Source: Strigamia acuminata
Lineage: Eukaryota > Arthropoda > Chilopoda > Geophilomorpha > Linotaeniidae
Reading direction: 5' to 3'
Assembly (NCBI GenBank): GCA_949358305.1
Contig: OX442319.1
Location: 1,240,001-1,304,000, forward strand
Length of the DNA stretch: 64,000 nucleotides
Shown: one piece after another, positions 52,701 through 61,080 of the stretch
How the letters are laid out: the number at the start of each line of letters is the position of its first letter
Position numbering within the stretch: the first letter of the stretch is position 1
The notes under the pieces: generated by a model
Databases searched by the model: none
Seen by the model: the letters and a program-made list of their open reading frames with translations, nothing else
What the model was told of the DNA's origin: nothing
Program-made: the position numbers and the translations under genes

Positions 52701-53736
52701 AATTTCCATCAAATGCGCCATCCGAATTTGCGAGTAAAATCCATTCTCATCCTGTTTCCATAATTCATCCAATGAGTTGTAAGTAGTCTCCAACACATCA
52801 TCACAATTTTCTAAATTTGTGGCATCCAAAGACGAAAAAGTTGCGTAAATCGGTTCTAATATTTCGCTGAAACTTTGAGCTTGTTCCTTTTCATCCGAAT
52901 GCCTCGCTACTTTAATTAACTCGGTCCAGTATTTGTATTCATCTATCGGCGTTAAAATTCCTACAACATGTAAAATAAAATAATGTTTGATTGTCTATTT
53001 TTGATTTATATTTATATTTTGAAATAATATTTATTTTTAAACCTGTTAATTGTGCATGTCCACTTTTACCATCACCACTGGACCTTGTCTGAACTCTCAA
53101 TAAACTTCCAAGTCCAGTTTCCAAATCATTCAACAAACTTTGAAGTTTCGGATCAATAGTGCGACTCCACTTCTCATCCTAAAACAAATTAATTTTTTAA
53201 TTTTTTTTTTATCGCATAATTTCTTTAGATCAACTTACTTTTAATAATATCGGTGTAAATACTTTCTGTAAGGACTGGTACAACGAATTAATTGGTGACT
53301 CCAACATGGAAGAAATGACGACATTGCTGTGCAAATTAGTCGGTGTAATAACATCAGGTTTAATTTTGAAAAACACGAGAACATTTTCATTCGCATCATC
53401 CGCCGACTCGACCTGTCGATTACCAATCAATTAATATGGTAAATTTAAAATATAATACGTATAATTTAATAATACCGTGTTTGAAGCGTGTAAAATCAAT
53501 CTCTTTTCACGACGCTCTCCTTTGATCGATAGTAGGAAACAGCTGGAGTTATCCAAAAAATTATCAATTTCTTTCCCATTGTGTAAGCCAGACACAGTAT
53601 CATCAGATACAGAAAGAGAGAAAAAATTTGCTGACAATAACAAATTACAATTAAAATGAGTAAAAACATAAAATGTTTAAAATTACCTACCTGTTGTAGC
53701 AAGTAAAAAGTCTTTTCGACTGTCTCCACTGGGCAT
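34732..53736 (-). CDS. DYNC2H1: Cytoplasmic dynein 2 heavy chain 1
   Basis: About fifty short exons spell a dynein heavy chain collinear with human DYNC2H1 from [15 protein letters not shown] to [10 protein letters not shown], of the order of 4,000-4,300 residues. The tail and linker occupy roughly 53736-46300. AAA1 has Walker [11 protein letters not shown] (45922-45951) and Walker [10 protein letters not shown] (near 45702-45728). AAA2 has GPSGSGKST (44834-44860). AAA3 has VGPEGCGK (43639-43662). AAA4 has [10 protein letters not shown] (42201-42230), lacking the P-loop lysine as in human dynein-2. The stalk coiled coil and microtubule-binding tip lie about 41370-39890, and AAA5, AAA6 and the C-terminal domain follow. 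Diagnostic stretches include [20 protein letters not shown] and [20 protein letters not shown]. The protein drives retrograde intraflagellar transport in cilia. One intron carries a Tc1 transposon. I saw no frameshift, but I did not verify every junction. Confidence 0.95.
38830..39553. other. Long DYNC2H1 intron without recognised content
   Basis: The intron between the exon ending ENAVVILQ and the exon starting [10 protein letters not shown] is about 724 bases, roughly ten times its neighbours. It contains no coding exon in phase that I can see. It may hold an old insertion, but I found no terminal inverted repeats or target duplication. Confidence 0.4.
49277..50846 (-). mobile_element. Tc1-type DNA transposon with IR/DR ends, inside a DYNC2H1 intron
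   Basis: The 1,570-bp element starts AGGTGCGTTTCATAATTATA and ends with its inverse, and TA flanks both sides (49275-49276 and 50847-50848). Each terminal repeat is about 210 bases. Each contains two direct copies of a core, an outer TTTCATAATTATAAATCCACC and an inner TTGCATAATTATAAATCCACA (first 20 bases of each are the comparable part), which is the IR/DR arrangement of Tc1 relatives such as Sleeping Beauty. The two ends match closely and the transposase frame is open, so insertion looks recent. It sits about 10 bases past the donor of a DYNC2H1 intron that would otherwise be about 75 bases long, and does not disturb either splice site. Confidence 0.93.
49505..50500 (-). CDS. Tc1/mariner transposase, DD34E
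   Basis: An uninterrupted 331-residue frame starting at [14 protein letters not shown]. An in-frame ATG 21 codons earlier would add a hydrophobic stretch unlike the family, so I prefer the inner start. The N-terminal half holds two helix-turn-helix units of the paired type, separated by a GRPSK motif that acts like an AT-hook in relatives. The catalytic triad is visible: Asp in [12 protein letters not shown], Asp in [10 protein letters not shown] and Glu in [12 protein letters not shown]. Exactly 34 residues lie between the second Asp and the Glu, which defines DD34E Tc1 elements. Length is close to the usual 340. The enzyme cuts and pastes the element at TA sites in the nucleus. No stop or frameshift is seen, so it may be functional. 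Confidence 0.93.
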   Translation of the reverse strand: MPRGLPLSDFEKGQISILSEQNTSNREIAKLLDRSHGLINSYVKLRDKYGTKIYSGRPSKLQDCQKQTILREISNSNVTLEELSKRPDINVSKSTLSRVVSNCQHLVYEKRKTTPSLKPRHKVKRVEFAKDKVCWQKEWRKVVLSDEKKFNLDGPDGWQYYWHDLRKDEQIFSKRQQDGGSIMIWAAFGWNGKSNIAFVSGRMNADAYQQLLDEQLMPFGEQIGGPFWEFQQDNAPIHNALTTFQWFLDNGVQVLEWPACSPDLNPIENLWGILDRSVYQGGKQYESIEELKLAIMMKWEEISTETMQNLVNSMHNRMINVIEKKGGSIGY

Positions 53737-55951
53737 TCTGACATACCAAAACTAATAGTGTTGAATAATGTCAGGTGTTTGACGTGATACAAGAATTTCT
53801 TTCCTAGAAGTAGCAGCGCACGACGAGGAATTCATCGATTTAGCATGCATTTGTGATTGTGATTGTAAACAAACACGTTACTACTGGCAACATGACATCA
53901 CGTTGCCCTATCGACGACGATTGCAATTATTCTTTTTCGAGTAAATTTTGAATGCAAATGAAGTAAAAACATTTTCAATACGACAGTAAATAAGGCAAAA
54001 ACAACGAAATCTTTTTGAAAAAAATCACGTTTAATCACCAATATTTATATAACAACGGTTGTAAACACTTTTTCTACGCTATTAAAATTGTATTTATAAA
54101 AATAGTATAATAGTACAGTGTACCCGTGACCAGACACCAAAACCCATTTTTTTTATTTCGTATTAATTCGTGGATATAATGAAACTTTTACGAATCTTTA
54201 GCGGCACATTGGACCCCCCCCCCCCCCCGCCCAGCGTACCCATTTCAGTCAATCAGTTAAAAATAAAATTAAAACATTTTCCAAGTTCCGATTTCAGATG
54301 ACATTTTGATACTGTCAATAGCATTGCATTGTTAATGCTAATTTAGGTAATATTTTGTTAATACAAATCAATGGTCCCATGGATTTACCTTATACCATCA
54401 TGATGCGTCACTGCAAATCTACGTGATGAAATAAAGTCCAAATGAATTGCTTTTTACCGTATTTATTGTGTATTTGTTTTAAAAAATGTCGTGTCAGTGG
54501 ATGGATGAATAACACAGTTGCTTATGTATCATGGTTTCTAAGGCTGTAAACAATTCATGAATAAAATATGTTCTAGCCTTTACCCAACATTTTGAATCTT
54601 TGGCCTGCAATTACTGAAATTTATAAAATACACATTTATTAGTTTTAATGTACGGTACCGGAAATATAAATCATCCCACAATTGCAAAACTGTAAACACA
54701 TGCCTTTACCATTTCACATTTGGTACTCACGTACAACAAGACTAGCAAAGGGCCCACTTTATGAAAGGGTAAAATTACAGGCGTGGAGTCGCGTGGAGTG
54801 TAGACGCCATTTTGGATTACCGGTACACGACCGGTACATCATCTTTAATCATAGTATGATCCGCCACCGCCACCTACAAATTGAAAATTGAATTCACAGA
54901 TTTTTCAATTCTACAATTTTATTTTCAATTTTTTTCTACAATTCTAATTTCAATTTTTAAATTTTACAATTTTTTAATTTTATTTTTATTTTTTCAATTT
55001 TTCCATTTTATTCTTATTTTTTCAATTTTTCCATTTTATTCTTATTTTTTCAATTTTTCCATTGAATTTTTAGTTTTCCAATTTAAATTGAAACTTCGAA
55101 TTCAAATTTCATTTTTATGGTGACGGGCATGATGCGCCACCTACAAATTGAAAATTGAATTCATAGATTGGTGGCCCTGAGCCGCCACCACAAAAATGAA
55201 ATTGGAATTTGAATTTTTAATTTCCAAAATACAAATTGGAAAACTTAAAAACAAATTTAAAAATTTAAAACTAAAAATAAAATTGTTTTGGTCGTTTTAC
55301 TGAGATTTAATGACGATGCTATAAACAATACGAGAAGCTAAACAATAATCTGTCACGTAATTTCGTCTCGATCAGCACAAGGCGAGATGAACAGCAAGAT
55401 TTTGCTGTTCGATATGCTGTGTTCGTTTTTCACGTCATTTAATTCAGGTTTGATTTCTAAAAGGTTGATTGGTTTCGTAAACACAGCAATAACATTTCTG
55501 AAAATTTCTCAGCAGGTTTGAATTCTTTGACAAATGATCCATTTATTTTCTTACATATCTTCTTTTGCTATTGTTTAGCACCATTTTAGGCCTACTATAG
55601 GCCTAGTTCGAATTGTATTTTCTTCTGTATTTCTTCAGTTATGTGGCGGTTGACAAGAATATTATTTGATATTTGATGCGCCTTTTGGAGCTTTTTGGTG
55701 GTTTCTCAAAGTTTGGTTGGAATTTTTCATTTAAAATTGAATTTGTCTCTTGGGTTTTCGCGATTGGTAATGGCAAATTGCCATGTTTCGTGACATCAAG
55801 TGTTTAGTTTGGAATTGGATTTCTGTAACCTGGTTTGGCTCAAGATGGTCATAAACGCATTTGCAGATGGAGAAATGCATTTGCAGATAGAAAATATGCA
55901 TTCGCGGATGGCTTTTGCAGGTGTACTGATATTCCATCAATTTTTTGTGTT
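53737..55951. other. Region upstream of DYNC2H1, AT-rich and repeat-rich
   Basis: Contains the DYNC2H1 promoter at the left. A run of about 16 C followed by GCCC lies near 54217-54236. Stretches built from CAATTTTT and its inverse run about 54890-55260, with the phrase CACCTACAAATTGAAAATTG at both 54870 and 55139. I see no supported gene apart from a possible pseudogene piece at 55796-56091. Confidence 0.4.
53877..53891. promoter_or_regulatory. RFX/X-box-like site upstream of DYNC2H1
   Basis: GTTACTACTGGCAAC pairs a GTTACT half-site with a perfect GGCAAC half-site across three bases, 141 bases upstream of the start codon. It fits GTNRCC-N(0-3)-RGYAAC at 11 of 12 half-site positions. A further half-site GTTGCC follows at 53902-53907. 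RFX-bound X-boxes close to the start are a known hallmark of intraflagellar transport genes. Inference from motif and position only. Confidence 0.55.
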
Positions 55952-56091
55952 TGATTCTCTTATTTCTGTATACAAATTTCTATTTTTTCTATTTCTTGAT
56001 ATGAGTAGTAGTGTGAAGAATACTTTAGGGCAAAAATTAGGGTGTAGTTCTTAATCTCTTTCATGCTTTGTATTGACACATGGGCTGACAT
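55796..56091 (-). pseudogene. Truncated duplicate of the 140-residue gene (first exon kept)
   Basis: The exon at 56024-56091 is a copy of the first coding exon of the gene at 56876-57369. It has the same 68-base length, the same acceptor upstream and donor AAA|GTATTC, and codes MSAHVSIQSMKEIKNYTLIF then AL. The second exon of the parent is absent. An acceptor at 55925 would continue the frame for 42 further residues to a stop at 55796, through a stretch with three copies of a 21-bp repeat (GCATTTGCAGATGG type). It may be a decayed duplicate or a small chimeric gene; a pseudogene is more likely. Confidence 0.4.
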
Positions 56092-56433
56092 TCCAACTGA
56101 AAAGATTTCTCTGAACAAGATTAAGTGAAATTGAAATTGAAATTGAAGTCCTTCTTTGATTTATAGTGACTCATCTCTTCTGGCGTCCTGTATTTTCCAG
56201 TTTATGCACTTGTAGTTTATTTCCTCAGCCTAACCTGGCCTTAAAGGTTGGACTTATCTTTCGTGGTTTTCTATCCAGTATCCAGTCAATTTGGTGGCCG
56301 CATGGTTACTATGATCCCTGTTCTGGCCATTGCCACTATTCCTGGTCCTAATGGCACGCTTTAAGACTATTAGAAATATAAGCTTAGAAAAGTATTGCAG
56401 TATTGCAGTATAGAGAAAGTAATGAAAAGCCCA
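55952..56433. repeat. Direct duplication, copy A
   Basis: This segment and 57235-57640 are direct copies, diverged by substitutions and several indels. Shared words include TGGGCTGACATTCCAACTGA, CCTGTATTTTCCAGTTTATG and AGAGAAAGTAATGAAAAGCC. The copies lie about 1.28 kb apart. The duplicated unit includes a first exon and its upstream region, so this looks like a local gene duplication, not an LTR pair. Confidence 0.8.
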
Positions 56434-56875
56434 GTCAAAGACCCAGCTTTTTATCAAAGTCAGAGATCTCGATCATAATTTAATTCCTACTTGTGAATGG
56501 ATTGCTAAATTCTGTTTATTGGTTAGTAAAACGATGCAAGATTCGGAAATGGCTTCTTAAACTGTCCACCGTTGCCCGTTATTAGCAAAGTCAGTTATAT
56601 GAATGTTTTCTCTCTGTCTATACTGGTGCCGACAAGGGTGTTGAAATAGAATTCTAAATACAAATATATACATATGATTTTTTGGTACCTATATCTCACG
56701 TAATAGGGGTTTGGTTTGGAAAGGATTAAGAATGACTCCAGGATTTAATTTAACTCAAATTAACTTTATTCAGGCCAGACAATACTTAATAGAATTGTCT
56801 TAATAAAATTGTCTGTAATCAAATTGAATTATCAAAACTTACAAATCAGACAGTGTACGAAATTGTCTGTTAATC

Positions 56876-57369
56876 TTACAAAGTTAAGTTAATAACTTCG
56901 CTCTTTCCACTTTGTTCTTTAGTTTTGCCTCGTTGAATATCAAGTTCTGAGCTTCGTCTTTGAACGCACAAAAACTCCACGTCCCTCGCTCGCTTCCTTG
57001 CGGCTTCAAAGGTCAAAACCGACTTTCGTAACTGTTGCTCAATTATTTTCTTTCCCTTCTCAGTAAATGCTGCTTTCTCGATTCCCTGCTCTTGTCGTTT
57101 TGGCTGAGGATTCTTCTTTCTCTGTTCCTGTTGTTTTTTTTCTCTTGGGTCTAATTTTTTCGGCTTCTGGGATTCTATCTCATGGCATTTGGTAAACGAA
57201 CGCTCGGTGAGGAGAATGTCATCTAGATAACTGTTAGATTCTCTTATTTCTGTATATGAATGTTTATTTTTCTATTTCTTGAGTAGTAGTATGAAGAATA
57301 CTTTAAGGCAAAAACTATGGCGTAGTTCTTAATCTCTTTCATGCTTTGTATTGCCACATGGGCTGACAT
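56876..57369 (-). CDS. Small two-exon gene, charged coiled-coil-like protein, unknown
   Basis: Exons 57302-57369 and 56876-57230 are separated by a 71-base GT-AG intron of the usual local size. They join in phase (AA + T) for 140 residues. It starts MSAHVAIQSMKEIKNYAIVF, then crosses the junction as ALNYLDDILLTERSF. The second exon alone is a 117-codon open frame with no Met codon, more GC-rich than its surroundings. It is dominated by Lys, Glu, Gln and Arg (PKKLDPREKKQQEQRKK, EKGKKIIEQQLRKSV). The rest is helical and basic, which would suit a nuclear or nucleic-acid-associated protein, but I recognise no domain. An acceptor directly before the ATG shows an upstream non-coding exon or additional coding exon. 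Exon 1 and its splice sites are conserved in the duplicate at 56024-56091, which supports a real exon. Confidence 0.6.
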
Positions 57370-57640
57370 TCCAACTGAAAAGATTTCTCTGAAATCACAT
57401 CTTTGATTTACAAAAGTGACTTATCTCTTCAACCTGGCGTCCTGTATTTTCCAGTTTATGCACTTGTGTTTTATTTTCTCAACCTAACCTAGCTTAAAGG
57501 TTGCACTTTATCAGTCAACCCCTCTTACTGGCCATTAACCCCCCTTCCTGGTCCTAATGGCAGCACCTTTAAGAGTGTCAGAAGTTGAAATATAAGTTTA
57601 GAAAACATATTGCAGTACAGAGAAAGTAATGAAAAGCCCA
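57235..57640. repeat. Direct duplication, copy B
   Basis: Partner of 55952-56433. It contains the first coding exon and upstream region of the 140-residue gene. It differs from copy A by several small indels, including a 4-base one inside the intron just past the donor. Confidence 0.8.
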
Positions 57641-57697
57641 AAAGTCGGAGAGTAGACTAAAAGTCAAACTTTATTGAGGATCTTTTTTCTTTCATCT

Positions 57698-57955
57698 TCA
57701 GGTCATCTCCTCCTTTAGTTGCTTGCAGTGAATTTTTATTTTGTAATTACTGTACAGTTCTGGAAGTCTGATAGATAGAGATGGTGAACAAAGCAAAATA
57801 ATTAATTTAAAAAAAGTGATAATATAAACCAATTCTATTTTTTTGCATTTAATAATTTTAAATTCACCTTTAAAGGCCAACACATAAACTGAACACGAAC
57901 TTTTAAAATGTTTGCACCAATTATCAACGTAGAGAATTGAACACAATAATAGCAT
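57698..57955 (-). other. Decayed duplicate of membrane-protein locus segments
   Basis: The interval joins two segments that have second copies nearby. 57930-58016 matches 58466-58562, and 57729-57835 matches 59461-59577. An 85-codon open frame (MLLLCSILYVDNWC start) crosses it with a hydrophobic segment, but it lacks splice support. I read it as leftover duplicated DNA, with a small chance of a third small gene. Confidence 0.35.
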
Positions 57956-58039
57956 TAATGTTATAACTAATAACGAAATGTCAGGGACATAACCTTGAAT
58001 TTTTCTCCTAAGTGCATTTTCTGAAGGTCGGTTGAAAAA

Positions 58040-58413
58040 TCAAAAATTTTGCTTAAAAAATTTTTCTATATCAGTTGTTCGAATTTTTCTATTGGTGGCC
58101 CACATCACATACACAAAATCTTGGATTAGGTGTTCCTCTTCTAAGGTACATGTGTACGTATTTGGCCTGTTAAACTAAAATCAAATTAAAAAAATTAATA
58201 TTCTAAGAAATTAAATAAAACCTAACACTACTTCAAAATCACAAAAACGATGGAACCAGATATGATTCCTCCAATGATAACAGAAACCCACAAATGTAAT
58301 GCTGGATGGCTTTTTGGTTGGCAATTGTGGCACAATTTTTTGCACACAAAGTCTATTACAACCAATATAAATAGTACGAAAGAAACTAAGAATTTTGCAC
58401 TTTCCGAAAACAT
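58040..58413 (-). CDS. Small two-helix membrane protein, paralogue 1
   Basis: Exons 58232-58413 and 58040-58166 join in phase (AA + G) for 102 residues. The start MFSESAKFLVSFVLFILVV opens a first hydrophobic helix (about 7-24). KKLCHNC follows, then a second helix (about 41-60, WVSVIIGGIISGSIVFVIL) and a polar tail that ends TTDIEKFFKQNF. An in-frame ATG 18 codons upstream would add a basic extension. I prefer the inner ATG because it lines up with the start of paralogue 2 at 59152. Two short helices with a Cys-bearing loop suggest a hairpin membrane protein. I do not recognise the family. The cell location cannot be deduced. Confidence 0.5.
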
Positions 58414-58465
58414 TTTGAACGTTTCGTAACCCCAGGTCACGTGCCGTGAGGATCTTTTTTGTTTC

Positions 58466-58562
58466 ATAGAGAATTGAACACAATAATAGCATTAATGTTA
58501 TACTTATAACTAAGTAACGAAATGTCAGAGACATAACTTATGAATTTTTCTCCTAATGGCAT
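58466..58562. repeat. Duplicated segment, partner of 57930-58016
   Basis: Shared words are AGAGAATTGAACACAATAAT, AGCATTAATGTTATA, TAACGAAATGTCAG and GAATTTTTCTCCTAA, in the same order. The segment lies directly upstream of paralogue 1 on the minus strand. Confidence 0.75.
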
Positions 58563-58749
58563 TCACTAAATGTTTCTTCTTGCTTAACCCCAAGTGACGT
58601 TCATAATTTTGTCAACTGCAATGACAACTGGAGAATTTATTGAGGAGACAACAGAAGAGTTAACAAAACCAACTATTTACTACATTTTTTTAATTTTCAG
58701 CAGCCACTACTCGTGGAAACATTCGTCTTAATTTTTCAGATACAGAGCA

Positions 58750-59152
58750 TTATTTGTAGGTCTGTTTCTCGGAGCAAAAACTCTTTTGCGTAGTCGTTTG
58801 ATATCGTCCATGGAAATTGGCTTCTTCGCTTTCTCTGCCGCTCGATCCAAGTTCGTCAGCTGATTTATCTCTCCTGAAGTATAGATGTGATGTATCTAAA
58901 AATGAAAATTTTAGATAAACACTATATTTGAAAGAATACAAATTAAAAACAACATTACCCATATAAGAGATAACAAAACACCAAAGTTAGAAAAAATGCA
59001 GTAATTACCAGCAACCAGGTTTGTTTATACCAAACCGATTGTTGCGTGGTTTCATGGCACGTTTTGGGGCACAGGAATCGTCTAGCTAAGGCAATTAATT
59101 CGATTACAACTGTTACCCAAGTTATTACAATTTGAATACATTCTGCGTACAT
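58750..59152 (-). CDS. Small two-helix membrane protein, paralogue 2 (3' exon uncertain)
   Basis: Exon 1 (58959-59152) codes MYAECIQIVITWVTVVIELI, a Cys-bearing loop RRFLCPKTCHE and a second helix WLLVITAFFLTLVFCYLLY. Length, helix order, loop cysteines and the phase-2 donor match paralogue 1. Using the acceptor at 58873, exon 2 (58750-58873) gives 105 residues ending SFCSEKQTYK. The +1-shifted frame of the same exon, reading ISMDDIKRLRKRVFAPRNRP, looks more like the tail of paralogue 1 (IRTTDIEKFF) but cannot be reached in phase by a canonical acceptor. So either exon 2 is read differently or a one-base change occurred. A further 5' untranslated exon probably ends at a strong donor (AAG|GTAAGT) near 59392. 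Confidence 0.45.
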
Positions 59153-59460
59153 CGTGAAGAATTTTGAATAATGAACGTTCGAACTTCGAATGGTGATGAT
59201 TTAAACCGACTGCTTTTTGGCATCTCCGGCCAATCAAGGCTGGAAGCTGGCTCGAACTCGGAGTTGCTAACGAAAAAATCAATGCATTTACAAATTTGCA
59301 ATACATAACGATATAAATCAAAGCTGTGAACAAACATTTTCGCTTTGCCAGCAAGCCGCGAGCCTCGCCAACTATATAACACACTTACCTTGATCGTTGC
59401 CTTTGAAACAGGTTTTCTTTATCCACTTCCCAAATAAGATTTTTCCTAACCTCCAAATAA

Positions 59461-59577
59461 TGAATTTTTGTTTTGTAATTTCTGTACAGTTCTGGAAGTC
59501 TGATACAGATGGTGAACAAAGCTAAATAATTAATTTAAAAAAATGTGAATATGATGTTTGATAATATAAACCAATTC
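59461..59577. repeat. Duplicated segment, partner of 57729-57835
   Basis: Both copies share TGTACAGTTCTGGAAGTCTG, GATGGTGAACAAAGC, TAATTAATTTAAAAAAA and GATAATATAAACCAATTC in the same order. In this copy the segment runs into a plausible 5' exon of paralogue 2, so the duplication may have copied a promoter or first exon. Confidence 0.75.
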
Positions 59578-59593
59578 AGCAGTATTTCCATAC

Positions 59594-59883
59594 GGGATTC
59601 ATTTTCAAGGGATTTATTTTCACGGGATTTATTTTTACGGGATTTATTTTCACGGGATTTATTTTCACGGGATTTATTTTCACGGAATTTATTTTCACAG
59701 GATTTATTTTCATGGGATTTATTTTCACGGGATTTATTTTCACGAAATTTCCACGGAATTTCCACGGGATTTATTTTCACGAGATTTATTTTTACGGGAT
59801 TTATTTTCACGAGATTTATTTTTACGGGATTTATTTTCACGAGATTTATTTTTACGGGATTTATTTTTACAAGATTTATTTTC
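59594..59883. repeat. 15-bp minisatellite, about 19 copies
   Basis: The unit GGGATTTATTTTCAC and the variant GGGATTTATTTTTAC (also GAGATTTATTTTTAC) repeat for about 290 bases, with one irregular patch near 59745-59770. Units alternate TTCAC and TTTAC near the right end, showing higher-order doubling. Because 15 is a multiple of 3, several long frames stay open on both strands; I treat these as artefacts. Confidence 0.93.
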
Positions 59884-59957
59884 GAAACTCGTCAAAATGC
59901 GCCGAAACTCGTCAAAAAACATCAAATTCGTCCAAAACTTCAAGAAAAGCGTTTTCT

Positions 59958-60152
59958 TCACAGAAATTTCTTCAAATTCGTCAAATAATCCCGCCTTGCC
60001 TGTATTGTTCGTCTCAATAATGGAATGATGCGTCTCAGGGGCGATTGTCGTCTCCTTATCGCTGTTTCATCAATTTCAGGATACTTTTGACCTTTCTTGG
60101 ATCCTTCAACCATCCATCTGCTACCATATTGTTGGAAGAATCCACGCATCAT
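59958..60152 (-). CDS. Possible small ORF, Arg-rich, 64 codons
   Basis: The frame MMRGFFQQYGSRWMVEGSKK continues to a basic stretch RRRQSPLRRIIPLLRRTIQA and stops beside the minisatellite. It starts in a fair context (CTGCCATG). Composition differs from the surrounding AT-rich DNA. I recognise no family and see no splice sites, so it may be spurious. Confidence 0.25.
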   Translation of the reverse strand: MMRGFFQQYGSRWMVEGSKKGQKYPEIDETAIRRRQSPLRRIIPLLRRTIQARRDYLTNLKKFL

Positions 60153-61080
60153 GGCAGTAAATTAGAATTTTACTGCACAAACAAAAAAGTGGTTACATAC
60201 AGTTGAATACAAAATATTCATTTTTAGGCAAAATATATTCATTTCTAGGCAAAAGAAAGTTACAACATTCAAGAGTGCTAATGATCTGGCAATGATGCTT
60301 ATTAGATTATGTATTTATTGTTTGCACTCCGACGGAGTGAATGATTGTTACAAGGTGGCATTCAACAATTTTTTTAAAAATAAGTATAAAGGTTGAGAAG
60401 GCGTTTGTGGAAACGTCGGCAGTGGCAAATACATATTGATGCTGAGCAGTTGAAAAGGATGAGTCTGATGTCGACTGGGAGATCATTCCTCAGGGAAGGA
60501 ATATGGCTAAATACTTCTAGGTGTGGATTTGGATATTGATTTCAATTTCAATTTTACTTTACTGTCTGAGCGGATCTCCATCATTTTAGCGATTTCATTT
60601 TAGCGACACACCATTTTAGCGACACAAAAACCTAGGTTTAATTCCTAAGCAGTAATACTCTGTAATTGGCGATGTAGTGGGCGGGTTGCAGAATACAGAG
60701 ATGGCCTTTCTCTGGTATACTTTCTGTATAAGCCTGTTAATTGGTATTTAATTAAAGTCTACTTCCTTAGCAAAACTGTGTTTAACACAGCAGCACGATT
60801 GATTAGAGTTTAATAACTATAAGCCACAATTCGTGATTCAAAATGGGATGGTTCATGGAGCTTAATCAATTTCCATAAGTTCTGCCGTCCTTGAGGAATC
60901 TTACTTGTTAGTGTGTACAGACATGAAATCGTTTTAATTACCTAGAATTAGTAATTATTCCAAACATTTCTGTGCGGCTTTATGCATACAAATTAGAAGA
61001 CTCTTCTATATAAATAATGATTTATACCGTATTTATTTATATTTTATAAAGACGCTATGTTGTAAAATGTATTATGACAA
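60153..61080. other. Intergenic DNA between the small ORF and the receptor gene
   Basis: AT-rich. The word CATTTTAGCGA occurs three times near 60582-60622. A minus-strand AATAAA at 61032-61037 lies about 45 bases past the receptor stop and is its likely poly(A) signal. I see no coding region. Confidence 0.5.
61032..61037 (-). terminator. Poly(A) signal AATAAA for the receptor gene
   Basis: First canonical hexamer downstream of the receptor stop codon on the minus strand, about 45 bases away. Confidence 0.5.

Noticed and set aside
54217-54236. Poly-C run as a possible G-quadruplex or regulatory element
   Set aside because: It is a single homopolymer run prone to sequencing error, with no nearby gene start to give it meaning.
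55952-57640. LTR retrotransposon flanked by the two direct repeats
   Set aside because: The repeats lack TG...CA ends and a target duplication, the inner part is under 1 kb without gag or pol, and a spliced exon lies within one copy.
59535-60020. Long frames on both strands across the 15-bp minisatellite
   Set aside because: A repeat unit divisible by three keeps frames open automatically; the products are pure repeats.
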